Origin: Culex pipiens pallens
Taxonomy: Eukaryota > Arthropoda > Insecta > Diptera > Culicidae
NCBI RefSeq assembly: GCF_016801865.2
Contig: NC_068939.1
Coordinates: 2,604,001-2,668,000, forward strand
Length of the DNA stretch: 64,000 nt
Reading direction: 5' to 3'
Shown: in pieces, positions 1-10,470 of the stretch
Position numbering within the stretch: the first letter of the stretch is position 1
Layout: each line of letters opens with the position of its first letter
Notes under the pieces: generated by a model
Told to the model about the DNA's origin: nothing
Seen by the model: the letters and a program-made list of their open reading frames with translations, nothing else
The model's database searches: none
Made by a program: the position numbers and the translations under genes

Positions 1-193
1 CTGTTTTTTGTGTGTGTGTTCTGTTTCAGTTTTGGTTTCGGCCTGTCACATGCGTAATTTGCAATCACTTTGGACAATGCACTCAATTTGTGCGGTTATT
101 GTTCTAGCGAATCATGTTTGCGACAATAACAAGCTGAACGCAGGCAGAGTGGTTGCTAAATTGTGCTTGCATGGGATGGGGTTGCGCTGGATC
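1..193. other. Unassigned sequence at window start
   Basis: No gene or repeat structure is recognised here. A short TG-rich tract lies at the extreme left. The frames running through this stretch continue into the foldback element to the right and show no recognisable protein. Confidence 0.5.
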
Positions 194-424
194 TGGTGCG
201 TTTCGCCGAATGTCGTTTCGCCGACGGGCATTTCGCTGAATGTCGTTTCGCCGAATGGTACGTTTCGCCGAAAGTCATTTCGCCGAAAGGACGTTTCGCC
301 GAATTGAATAAAAATTAACTTTTTTGTACAATTTATGCTATTTGTTAGCTGCAGTGCCATCTTGTAATTCACTCATGCAAACTTGAGAAGGAGTGGCAAG
401 ATAATAATATAATAATTTAAAAAG

Positions 425-1480
425 TAAAGAACGTCTCATGTTTCAAAGAATGCAAAAACTCACATAAATAATACAAATAATTTGCTTAAAAATTGAAGAA
501 TGCAAAAACTATCAGAAATTTTTCAAAATGTTATGCTAAAAATCAAAAGAACTGCTCATGTTTGAAAGAATGCAAAACCTACCAAAAATTATAGAAATAA
601 TATGCTTAAAAAAACTAATAATGCATAAACTCATCGAAATATTTGAAAAGTATGCCAAAAATATAGAATGCAAAAACTAACAGCAATTTTGCAAAATGTT
701 GTGCTGAAAACCAAAAGAACTGCTCATGTTTGAAAGAATGCAAAAACTCCCAAAAATTATACAAAAAAATTGCTTGAAAAACAAAGAATGCAAAAACAAA
801 CAGAAATAATTTAAATAATAAGCAGCCAATTAAAAGAACTGCTTATGTTTGAAAGAATGAAAAAACTCACAGAAATAATAAAAAAAAAATATGCCTAAAT
901 ACAAAGAATGCAAAAACCAACAAAAAAATTTCCAAAATGTTATGCTAAAAATCAAAAGAACTGCTCATGTTTGAAAGAATGCAAAAACTCACAAAAATTA
1001 TACAAATAATTTGCATAAAAAACAAAGATTGCAAAAACAAACAAAAATAATCAAAATTATAAGCAGAAAATAAAAAAAAACTGTTCATGTTTGAAAAAAT
1101 GCAAAAACTCTCAGAAATAATTTAAAAAATATTCTCAGTAAAAAATGCAAAAACTACCGGCATTTTTCCAAAATGTTTTGCTGAAAATCAAAAGAACTCC
1201 TCATGTTGGAAAGAATACAAAAACTTACAGAAATTATACAAATAATATGCTTAAAAAACAAAGAATGCAAAAACTAACAGAAATTTATCAAAATTATAAG
1301 CAGAAAATTAAAAGAACTGCTCATGGTTAACAGAACGCATAAACTCACAGAAATAATTCAAATGATATATTAAAACAAGAATGCAAAAAACTAACAGAAA
1401 TTAATGCAAAAACTCACAGAAATGATATAAAATTGTTTGCTGTAATTAAATAACTACTTATATTTGAAAGAATGCAAAAA
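425..1480. repeat. Diverged tandem array, ~120-bp unit
   Basis: A phrase close to CTGCTCATGTTTGAAAGAATG recurs near 551, 720, 840, 961, 1080, 1198 and 1318, so the unit is about 120 bp. Each unit also holds two AATGCAAAAACT-type phrases followed by CAGAAAT. Copies differ by many substitutions and indels, so the array is old. It sits wholly inside the foldback element. The 61-residue frame at 1145-1330 is a product of this array and not a gene. Confidence 0.7.
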
Positions 1481-1546
1481 CTCGCACAATTTTTTTCATC
1501 TAGATTATTTTTTAAGCGATTGTTTATGCATGTTATAATGCATAAA

Positions 1547-1745
1547 CTTATATAAGTCCAAGGAAGGTTCTTACGCCAAAAAGTTACAACCTTGGCCACT
1601 TTGGAACCGATTCCGGAGCATCGGCAAATTGTATGGAAAAAGTTACGTAAAATCAAATTTTGATCACAGGAGGCTGAATAAGCAAAAAATCAAAAAACGT
1701 CAACAAACGAAAAAAAAGGCAGAACGAAGTTTGTCGGGTAAGGCT
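1547..1745 (+). repeat. Dispersed repeat, inverted copy near 34.6 kb
   Basis: This segment contains TTGGCCACTTTGGAACCGAT and then AGTTACGTAAAATCAAATTT running into TTGATCACAGGAGG. The same order of phrases is found in reverse complement at about 34545-34738. The similarity covers about 190 bp, including the end that leads into GGCTTGTTTT versus GAGCTTGTTTT. The copy lies inside the foldback element, just before its right inverted end. Confidence 0.65.
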
Positions 1746-1920
1746 TGTTTTATATATTTATTTTACGATTATTTGTCAATTCGGCGAAACGTCCCATTCG
1801 GCGAAACGTCCCATGCGGCGAAACGGCATTCGGCGAAATGACCTTCGGCGAAATGACCGTCGGCGAAACGACATTCGGCGAAATGTCCCGCACCCGGTTG
1901 CGTTAGCCTTTTGTTGGAAA

Positions 1921-2559
1921 ATAATTACTTTTAAAATTCCGGTTTCCGGCAAAAACCAACACTAGAAATGGACAGTTTTCAAAGAAAGGTTTCCAAGAAA
2001 ATCAATATATTTTCATTTGAGCTGTCATTCATATTTCGACAATTTTGAGGTAATGAAACAGTTTGGTACAAAATCATGTGAATCATCAGAAAAAAAAACC
2101 CAATAAAATTAAGTACTTTATTCTAGCAAACCGTAGCCTCATACGCGGGAAAAATTTGAGTATCTTTTTCAATGAATTATTTTTATTTTATACAGTATTT
2201 GTTGATTTGTTTAAACTTTTTTTATTGTCAACATTCATTTCAAACATGAAATCCCGATTAAATTTTCAAAAGGCCCTATCTGCATAGGAAACCCATGAGG
2301 GATAGGTTGTTTTGAAAATTTAATCTAAAAATTTACTAACAAAATTGCGAAAAAAAAATGCTCCCATGATTAAAAAAAAAAATTGCGCCCGAATTGCTCA
2401 CCCACACACAAATTCACATTTCAAATGGGCGTAATATTGAAAATTTGACTTTAAAAAAAAAAATATGAAAAAGATCACATATTTTTACAAATGTTCAATC
2501 TACCAACATTGAAAATAGTTGAGGCTGTTTGACTGAGGCATAAAAAAATAAATATTCTT
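1921..2559. other. AT-rich intergenic or intronic DNA
   Basis: The stretch is AT-rich with long A and T runs. No gene, RNA or clear repeat boundary was recognised. Confidence 0.5.
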
Positions 2560-3690
2560 TATAATTTTTCTTTGATTCGCTTATTTTAGCGACCACAGGT
2601 TCAGTCTTCAATGTTTCTTGGGAAATTTCATTGAAAATTTTCTCAACCTTTCGGATTATTTATCAGAAATGGACAATACCTTTAAAAAATCGAACACCTG
2701 GAATTTTCAAAAATTAGTTAGAATTAAAATTTAAGTTGCTATATCTTGAAAATGTTGCAATTTATTATAAAATCTGTCAAGTACTTTTCGATTGCAAATT
2801 TGTATTTTCATTAAAAACTGAAGTCCAAAAAAATTTATTGAATGAAATATAAATTAAAAAAAAAACATTTTTTTTCCATTTTTTTTATTTTTGCCCATGC
2901 TTTTTATGGCTCAAAAGTTGCGTTGTATGTCTCGTAAAACAAATCAAAATTTTTAAAAAATACAAATTTGGGAAATCGTTTTTTTGTGTAAAAAAGTCAA
3001 AATATGATTCTATTCCGTATAAACTTTTTTCTGAATGGTCCTCATCAACACTTACAACTATGCCGAAGACATCGAACCGGTCAGAAGATTCCTTCAAAAG
3101 ATACATTGAAAACTTAAATTTTCCTGTTTTTTTTCTTTTTTCCTCTGTATCTCAGTAACCAAAAGTCCAATCTTCAATGATTCTTTAAAAAAATCTGAAC
3201 TATCCAAAAAATAAAAAAAATCTGAAATGTTCAGTCATGAGCACTATTTTGGAAAATCAAAAAACTGCAAAATTTTAGGGAAAATCTCATTTTAAGTGGC
3301 CATATCTCGAAAACGGTGCACCTTATCAAAAAAATTATAAAGTACTTTTCGATTGCAAATTTGATTTACATAAAAAAATAGTAACATATTATTTAGTAAG
3401 ATCACTATTTAAAAAAAAAAACACATTCTTTTTAAGCACAAATCAGCGCCAAAATTTCCCGTACTATAGTTTGAAAGTTGCAGGCTTCTGTCCCGTAAAA
3501 CATATATTAAACATAAATTTAAAAAAATACAGATTTTGAAAAAATGATTTTTTGTGAGTATATTCAAAAATCGGCATTTTTTTCCGTGTACCATTTTTTT
3601 TTTAACAGTCTTTATCATTGCCTACAATTTGCCGAAGACACAAAATCAATCGGAAATATTCGAATATTTACGTACCATTTTTGTACACAT
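2560..3690 (+). repeat. Two-copy tandem duplication, ~560-bp unit
   Basis: Ordered matching phrases recur about 560 bp apart. A CAGTCTTCAATG-type phrase lies near 2600 and CAATCTTCAATG near 3170. GTACTTTTCGATTGCAAATT occurs near 2782 and again near 3343. A CTCGTAAAACA / CCGTAAAACA phrase lies near 2932 and 3492. A GCCGAAGACA phrase lies near 3062 and 3632. This is an ancient direct duplication of a noncoding AT-rich unit, with the first copy at about 2560-3115 and the second at about 3120-3690. Short minus-strand frames across it are not conserved between the copies. Confidence 0.65.
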
Positions 3691-4028
3691 TAAAAACACA
3701 TTAAATTTTTTACTGTGTATGGAAAGCTGCAAAAAGTGAATGGCCCAGAAAATGGGACTTTTTTCAAAACTTCGCTCCACAAGCTAAATATTGTTTCTTG
3801 AGCTTTTTTTAAGGATTCTGGGTCAGACGGCAGCAAAATCGGTCAACATTTACTCATTGATGGCAGAGGTCCTCAAAATAACCCAAAAAAGGAATTTTCT
3901 TTAATTTTATAATATATTATTAAATCAATCCGTCCACATTTCGTACCTATATAATGTGATGAAGATAAAAAAAATATGCAAGGAAGCTCAAATAAAACCC
4001 CACCAGATCTTTCCCCCCACACACTCAC

Positions 4029-4215
4029 CTTAACCTCCAGCTGGGGCCCGTTCTCCATCGCGTGCATGATGGCGCTGGACAGCTTCCCGTCCAGGCCCTT
4101 GATTTCGGCCTCGATTCCGTCGTTCGACCGGACCGCATTTATCAGCGGCACGATGGCGTCCGTGAACGTGAACCAGTCCTGGTTCAGGATGCCGACGTAC
4201 TGCATCAGACAGCCC
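4029..4215 (-). CDS. dally: Glypican (Dally-type), third visible exon, 3' partial
   Basis: This is the continuation of the glypican core on the minus strand. The upstream side is a CTTCAAATTCCACAG acceptor, so translation starts inside the Arg codon of NVMRGC. The downstream side is AAG followed by GTGAGTGT, a good donor that ends on a codon boundary. The 187-nt exon encodes one completing base plus 62 codons. It begins with the conserved GC of the glypican cysteine motif and ends with SSAIMHAMENGPQLEVKV, which matches the SEAIM-type helix of the family. The next expected residues are the KxCG-type segment and then the linker carrying Ser-Gly heparan-sulfate sites and the GPI signal. None of these is seen to the left, so the gene continues beyond the window. 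Glypicans are extracellular GPI-anchored co-receptors for Wnt, BMP and Hedgehog ligands. Confidence 0.85.
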
Positions 4216-4275
4216 CTGTGGAATTTGAAGGTTAGTCCCGAATTCATTGCAATTGTTGTTGGGGGGAGGGCTTAC

Positions 4276-4813
4276 CTCATCACATTCTTGCACAGTCCGG
4301 CGCACGGTTTCGCGTGGTTATGGTTGTGTCGCTTGCAGCTGGCACAGTAGCTCATCTTGAGCAGGGCGGATTTGCAGGATCCCTGCAGGTTCTCGGTGCC
4401 GAGTTCGTCCAGTTTGTTGAGCACTTCGGCACCTTCCCGGAGTACTCGGAGAAGAACGCTGGCCGCACTCACACTGGCCACCAGCGAACTCGACAGCTGC
4501 TGGGGAATCTCGCCGAACGGTTTCAGCTCGTCGTACGTGTGGATCAGACAGTTCTTGTAGTCGCTGTGGAAGTCGACGTCCTTGTCGGCGTGGACAACCG
4601 CGTGGTGGTACGCCACGGGGAACAGATTCCGGAAAAACTTGTCCGTGACTAGACCGAGATCGTCGGTGAAGGACGCCGCCGTCAGGTGGTTCCGGATCGT
4701 TTCGTACAGCTCCAGGATCGGTTCCCGGGACAGCGGTGACATCTTGCGATACACCGTCGAGAACAGATTCAGCGTTTTGTTCTCGGACTGGCGCGAAAGC
4801 TGCAGCAGATAAT
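4276..4813 (-). CDS. dally: Glypican (Dally-type), second visible exon
   Basis: The 538-nt exon lies between a CTCCCTCCATCCCCCAG acceptor and an ATGAG/GTAAGC donor. A 60-bp intron separates it from the exon at 4029-4215. It encodes DYLLQLSRQSENKTLNLF and continues as one frame to LCKNVMR. Visible glypican hallmarks are an Asn-Lys-Thr glycosylation site in SENKTLNLF, FRNLFPVAYHHAVVH, DYKNCLIHTYDELKPFG, EVLNKLDEL, and the cysteine block SYCASC..PCAGLCKNVMR. The phrases LFPVAYH and FGEIPQQ agree better with Drosophila Dally and vertebrate GPC3/5 than with the Dlp and GPC1/4/6 branch; this is recalled family knowledge, not a search. A His-rich RHNHNHAK insert lies between two of the cysteines. 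The ATG at 4754 is internal and is not the start: the frame continues upstream to the acceptor. Confidence 0.9.
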
Positions 4814-5960
4814 CTGGGGGATGGAGGGAGAGAGGGAAGAAGAAACGGATTAATCCACGAGATTCGGTCGGCCAGATAACGTCTCACTCATAAATGTATG
4901 GGCAACGAAAGTTCTCACGCAGCGAAATCGCGCATTCCATTGAGTCGAAAGGTAAGCATCCAAGCAGGCCAGCACCACACACACGTTGGAAAGAAAGAAC
5001 TCTCGGACGTGAATGCTTTTGTGTAATAAGCTTAACAAGTAATTCAATATCTGGGCACGGCTGGTTATGCACCACTAACTGCCCTGGGGGGGAAGCGGAG
5101 AGTTTGTCCGGGAGCCTCGCTCGCCCAGAATCAACGAGTCAAAAGCAAACCCCGAAGAATAAATCTCAAATTCATCTTTCGAAAAGCACATCTTCCTCGC
5201 CAAAGCAAGCGAGGGTCTCGCGCATTTGAATTTAACGTACACTGCTTGGTTTTGGGGTCCAGAGGTATGGAACACATGCGGTGGGGCAGAACAGGAAAAC
5301 TGAACATTTTTCTTCTGGCGAAGGAAGAACGTCGAAAAACCAATGTGTAAGCTTTCGATTACGTCGTTCTGGGCGATTGGACGAGTCATCCCAACATTCT
5401 TTTGAGATGACGTCATCTGGTCAGTTTTGATATTAGTTTTCGCTTAAGATTTTACTTAGTCTATACAATATTAAATTGAATTTGATAACTCATTAGCAAA
5501 CAAGACCGCTCCTGACAGAGGTTCAAACAGCCATCAATTCCTCCACCCAAATTCGATCATTCCGACCACGTTCACAACGCAGGCACGCGCTGTCTGTTTC
5601 ACGCGCGAGAATAAAATTGCTTCCTTCGACTTTTGTCACACATTCCTGTTGGTGGGCGGGGGTTCCGGCCAGCAGGACTGTCTATCAGCAAATTTTACCC
5701 CCACTGCACTTTGGTCAACCGAACTACATGTCCCGACCCGTTGTTCACGACTAAACCCTCGGGGTCACGAGCGCTTTTATTGCTGGCCAGTTGGTCCAGC
5801 TGCAGCAGCGTGTGCATTGTTTATTCCGACCACGTGTCTTGTTTCCGACCAAAGTTTTTGTTCCGGTGTGAATATCTGTCGTGGGGTCCTGGGAAGAGAG
5901 GCCTGGTGACAATGGGGGTTTGTAGGTCCTTGTGGGATAAAACTGGTGGAATGTGAGTAG

Positions 5961-7193
5961 TTTGTCATTTTTGTAATTTTTGTAATTTTTGTAATTTTTG
6001 TAATTTGTGTAATTTTTGTCATTTTTGTAATTTTTGTCATTTTTGTAATTTTTGTCATTTTTGTCATTTTTGTCATTTTTGTCATTTTTGTCATTTTTGT
6101 CATTTTTGTCATTTTTGTAATTTTTGTAATTTTTGTAATTTTTGTAATTTTTGTAATTTTTGTAATTTTTGACATTTTTGACATTTTTGTCATTTTTGTC
6201 ATTTTTGTAATTTTTGACATTTTTGTCATTTTTGTCATTTTTGTCATTTTTGTCATTTTTGTCATTTTTGTCATTTTTGTCATTTTTGTCATTTTTGTCA
6301 TTTTTGTCATTTTTGTCATTTTTGTCATTTTTGTCATTTTTGTCATTTTTGTCATTTTTGTCATTTTTGTCATTTTTGTCATTTTTGTCATTTTTGTCAT
6401 TTTTGTCATTTTTGTCATTTTTGTCATTTTTGTCATTTTTGTCATTTTTGTCATTTTTGTCATTTTTGTCATTTTTGTCATTTTTGTCATTTTTGTCATT
6501 TTTGTCATTTTTTGTCATTTTTGTCATTTTTGTCATTTTTGTCATTTTTGTCATTTTTGTCATTTTTGCCATTTTTGTCATTTTTGTCATTTTTGTCATT
6601 TTTGTCATTTTTGTCATTTTTGTCATTTTTGTCATTTTTGTCATTTTTGTCATTTTTGTCATTTTTGTCATTTTTGTCATTTTTGTCATTTTTGTCATTT
6701 TTGTCATTTTTGTCATTTTTGTCATTTTTGTCATTTTTGTCATTTTTGTCATTTTTGTCATTTTTGTCATTTTTGTCATTTTTGTCATTTTTGTCATTTT
6801 TGTCATTTTTGTCATTTTTGTCATTTTTGTCATTTTTGTCATTTTTGTCATTTTTGTCATTTTTGTCATTTTTGTCATTTTTGTCATTTTTGTCATTTTT
6901 GTCATTTTTGTCATTTTTGTCATTTTTGTCATTTTTGTCATTTTTGTCATTTTTGTCATTTTTGTCATTTTTGTCATTTTTGTCATTTTTGTCATTTTTG
7001 TCATTTTTGTCATTTTTGTCATTTTTGTCATTTTTGTCATTTTTGTCATTTTTGTCATTTTTGTCATTTTTGTCATTTTTGTCATTTTTGTCATTTTTGT
7101 CATTTTTGTCATTTTTGTCATTTTTGTCATTTTTGTCATTTTTGTCATTTTTGTCATTTTTGTCATTTTTGTCATTTTTGTCATTTTTGTCAT
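5961..7193. repeat. 9-bp minisatellite (TGTCATTTT)n
   Basis: About 137 near-perfect 9-bp units run through this stretch. Variants TGTAATTTT and TGACATTTT cluster at the left end (about 5961-6215). A single T insertion near 6510 shifts the register, and one TGCCATTTT unit follows near 6565. From about 6570 to 7190 the units look identical. Because 9 is divisible by 3 and no unit contains a stop, long frames of Met-Thr-Lys or Asn-Asp-Lys (minus) and Phe-Leu-Ser or Phe-Val-Ile (plus) arise. These are artefacts of the repeat. Location: inside the glypican intron. Confidence 0.95.
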
Positions 7194-7338
7194 TGTTGTA
7201 TTGTAGTATTGTTGTATTGTTGTATTGTTGTATTGTTGTATTGTTGTATTGTTGTATTGTTGTATTGTTGTATTGTTGTATTGTTGTATTGTTGTATTGT
7301 TGTATTGTTGTATTGTTGTATGGTTGTATTGTTGTATT
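7192..7338. repeat. 8-bp minisatellite (TATTGTTG)n
   Basis: About 18 copies of an 8-bp unit directly abut the 9-bp array. One TAGTATTG and one TATGGTTG variant are present. The junction unit CATTGTTG combines the CATT of the 9-bp unit with the TTGTTG of the 8-bp unit. Confidence 0.92.
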
Positions 7339-9778
7339 TTTGGTCAAGAAATTAATTTTAGAATCAAGTTAAAATACATTGTCCCACTGTTCCTACAGGA
7401 CACGTGCCCCACACAAAGGCCAGTCTTATCGAACCCGTAGCAATATTGCATTCTAGTAAATCTCCATCGACCTCCCCCCTTCCACTTGACCAGTGTGGCC
7501 AGCAAATTCTTCAAGCACCCTCACGTACGCAATAACGGCATCGTTGGTAATAGGTATTTAACATGCAATTCACCGTGTCTCGTGACCAGTAATTTTCTCA
7601 ATTTGTCCCCGCCCCTGTGTCCTCGACGAGCCGGTCCTGGTCCGGATTGGCCGTTTGCACGTCGTCCTGAAGGCTTGCGCTATCAAACGACTTCAAAAGG
7701 GTCGACTTTTCGATCAACGCGCGCGGGATATTTCAAATTACAAAGTTGCAAAGTTACACAAAAGTATGTCTTTATATATAGAGCTCGCCAGTTTTTAGTA
7801 GTTGGGTGCACGATCCTTTGTGGAGCCTTTTGGCTTGACGACGATGTTGTTGCCGTTGTTTGTCTCGGCCTGTGTACACACAGTGTGCGAAACTTTTCCA
7901 TTACCGGATCAAATAAAAGTTTCTCTTTGACCATCGTCATGTCCGCGAGTCGGAAAGTTCTGTCGTTTGTCAGTGTCATCCGGGTTTTTTTTTGCTTGGG
8001 TTGGGAGGTCCTGGGCGGGGGTGTTTGGCAAACAATTTAATAATCCTTTATGGGGTTTATCGGCATGCCCAGGGGTTCAAAGTTCCCATATCGGCTTATT
8101 GGGATGGCCTTTTTTGTTGCTTGTTTCAAATTTCTATCTGGCACGATCTGAAGCCACAAAAGTTTGGATGTGTCCATCCGAGCAGATCTAATAACGTACA
8201 ACATCATCGTTCACCGCTGATACCTGGATCATCTTTCAATCTGGTGAATGAATCCATGCAAAATGAGTAGAATCTCTGCACAAAACATTATGACGATCTG
8301 GGAATCGATTTTCGTAACTCCACATGGAACTAACCTCAATCCACCTAAAACCACATCGTTTGCCTGCTTAACCCGAGCGAGAGAGAGAGAGGGTCTGTAA
8401 GCCAAGATTTTTGTAGCCCCTCACATTATGGGATCAATTTCAACGGCCATCCGTTCCCGTTCACAGCACATCGCATCATATATTGCGTCGACGAGTCGTT
8501 GAGGATCATACAGCGATGAGGCACTATAAACTCTGATTTGCGGTTAGTTTAACCCGGCGCATAATTCTGCACTGATGCCGCCGCCAACAATCCAGTCGTG
8601 GGTGTTTGCGGTTGTTCTTGTGTTACGGGGGAGGGCGTGTTTTCCCTCTGATGTTTGTTTGCCCCCCGACCAGATCTCTAAACGATACGCGAGCGCGGTC
8701 TATTGATCCAGCAGTGCAAATATGGAATTATTATTATAGCTGTGTTTTTTCTCTCTCTGCTCGACTCAACGACGATGATTGCGGATTAAAGTGTTCCGTC
8801 CGTCGTCGCGCAGACACAGCTGATATTTACAAAGAACTTTGCAACTTGGATGATTGTTGAACCAGAGCAATCACACACACACCTGATTCAACGGAAGCAC
8901 CTAGGCTCTTCGAGGAAGCACTTGGTCGATGACACGGCGGCCGGTGTGTCAACAGTCGATGCGCCAGCGAGATATACTGTACCAACACTGGAATTTTAGC
9001 CCCACCTCTCAAGAGGAACCATCGAGTTTGGTTCGGGGGAAAATTACCGTTGCTGATTTGCTTCATGGAAGCACTTGTTGGCCGTCTTAAACGATTGCCA
9101 AGTTCTGCTGAACGGGCTTCTTTTAATTGGTGGTAATTGTGCAGTTTTTGACCTGGTTCGAACGAAGAACCGGGGCTAATCCTTGGAAGCTTGTTGGTGG
9201 AACGAGGTTGTAATGGCGGGTAATCTTGTAATCGAGTCCTAGGCACAGAAGGTGCAGTATCGTTAATTAGCGTATTTACCTGACAATTGCTCGAAGTAAA
9301 TAAAGCGCTAATAAAATAATGACTCTATTCAACTGTTGTTAAAACTTGGTTCAGTTATTTCAAATCTTGATGGTTTCCGTAATTTCTTATTTTTATATAA
9401 CTTTTAAAATTAAACTGTATCGATACCCTTTGTTATTGTTCCAAGTTTAATACGTGACAGCTTTAGCCTTTTTGATTGGATCACATTACAGATATAGCGC
9501 CATCCACAAATAACGTAGCTTTGAGAAGGTTCCGGACTGCATTTGGAAAAAAATATGACGGAACAAGGTCTGGAATTTTTAATTTTCCAGTTAACAAAAA
9601 GTTATTTATTGTTTTGTTATTTAAATTTTTTTTAAAGCGTTTTTGAAATCATTCAAAATGTAGAAAAAAATGTTTTCTTTTCAAACAAAACTCCAGAATT
9701 TGTTCCATCACATTTAAAAAAGAAACAAATGTGTATGCGTTGTATTCTTATTTAACTTTTTGACATCCCACAAAATAG

Positions 9779-10137
9779 CAAGGAGACTTTTTTCTATTTT
9801 ATGACAAAAAATGAATTCATATGATTTGTTGAAAATCAAATTAAAAAAATCAAGTTATCGAAAATCGGGAAAGTCTAGTCAGAAAAGCTTAGACATTCTC
9901 ATGTACTTTATATTTGAAAAACTCTTTCAACTATTATTTTTAGAATTGCAAAAAAGGTTGTATGAAACTCGTTTCATAACTCTGTTTTTCAGCTAATCTT
10001 CATTTAGCAACCTGTTGTAAAAAGCACTATTCCCACAAGGTTTTCGCATTTTTTGATAATTTGAATTTTCATTAATTGATTTTATACATAGCTAATAAAT
10101 GTATAAATTTTGCCAAAAAATAGAAAAAGTCTCCTTG
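9779..10137. mobile_element. Foldback/MITE-like element, ~360 bp
   Basis: The left end reads CAAGGAGACTTTTTTCTATT and the right end reads AATAGAAAAAGTCTCCTTG. They are inverted copies differing by one T in a run. The interior is AT-rich and noncoding. The 61-codon frame at 9811-9996 is not recognisable. No clear target-site duplication was found. Confidence 0.5.
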
Positions 10138-10260
10138 CGCGACTTTTCCGGATTAAATGTAACAAAGTTAAATGGAAAATTTGTTTTTTTATTGAAAATA
10201 ACCTTCTTATGAAAAATAAAGAAGTTAATGTATTGAACAGGACCAATTAAGAAAAAAATA

Positions 10261-10470
10261 CACTCTGAAAAAATAATGTTTTGTATCGTACTTTAAAATT
10301 GAATTTCCGAAAATAATTGTCTTTCATGAAACATACTGTGTGTTAAAATTTAAAAAATATGTCTAATTTTACAACAAGAAGTGGTAAACTTTCATCATTT
10401 CACATTTTACTGGTTAAACAAAAAAGGTGTAATACTCAACCATTTAAAATTCAACTATTTTTTCATTGTG
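10261..10470. mobile_element. Short MITE-like element
   Basis: The left end CACTCTGAAAAAATA and the right end TATTTTTTCATTGTG form imperfect inverted ends about 210 bp apart. The interior contains GGTGTAATACTCAACC-type sequence resembling the GGTGTAA phrases in the element at 45798. It is likely a degraded relative of that family. Confidence 0.4.

Larger units (their letters stand above)
194..1895. mobile_element. Foldback element with TTTCGCCGAA-rich inverted ends
   Basis: The left end (about 195-306) carries seven spaced copies of TTTCGCCGAA or close variants. The right end (about 1780-1894) carries the same motif in reverse complement, CATTCGGCGAAA. Reversing the right end reproduces the left almost colinearly: GGTGCG, then the repeated motif, then GCCGAATTGA at the inner edge. 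The ends are therefore imperfect inverted repeats of about 110 bp enclosing about 1.5 kb. The 7-mer GGTTGCG occurs just outside both ends (180-186 and 1896-1902) and may be a target-site duplication, although about eight bases separate the left copy from the recognisable repeat. The interior has no coding frame; it holds a 120-bp tandem array and a dispersed repeat. This fits a nonautonomous foldback or MITE-like DNA transposon. The superfamily cannot be assigned. Confidence 0.65.

Noticed and set aside
3873..4028. Extension of the glypican frame past 4029
   Set aside because: A GTGAGTGT donor occurs at 4028-4021 and the downstream residues lose glypican similarity.
4754..4887. Start of the glypican gene at the ATG at 4754 or in the overlapping frame at 4318-4887
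   Set aside because: The frame continues to a splice acceptor at 4814 and joins the upstream exon in phase. The other frame is a shadow.
5751..7193. 480-codon minus-strand frame of Met-Thr-Lys and Asn-Asp-Lys repeats
   Set aside because: It is a by-product of a 9-bp repeat without stops. Other frames on both strands are equally open.
5961..7338. CRISPR array
   Set aside because: Units are 8-9 bp with no spacers, in a eukaryotic intron.
6214..7372. Plus-strand Phe-Leu-Ser / Phe-Val-Ile frames that look like membrane proteins
   Set aside because: Same minisatellite artefact. There is no signal beyond the repeat.
7486..8040. 184-codon plus frame in the glypican intron
   Set aside because: No recognisable domain. 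Overlapping frames on the other strand are of similar quality.
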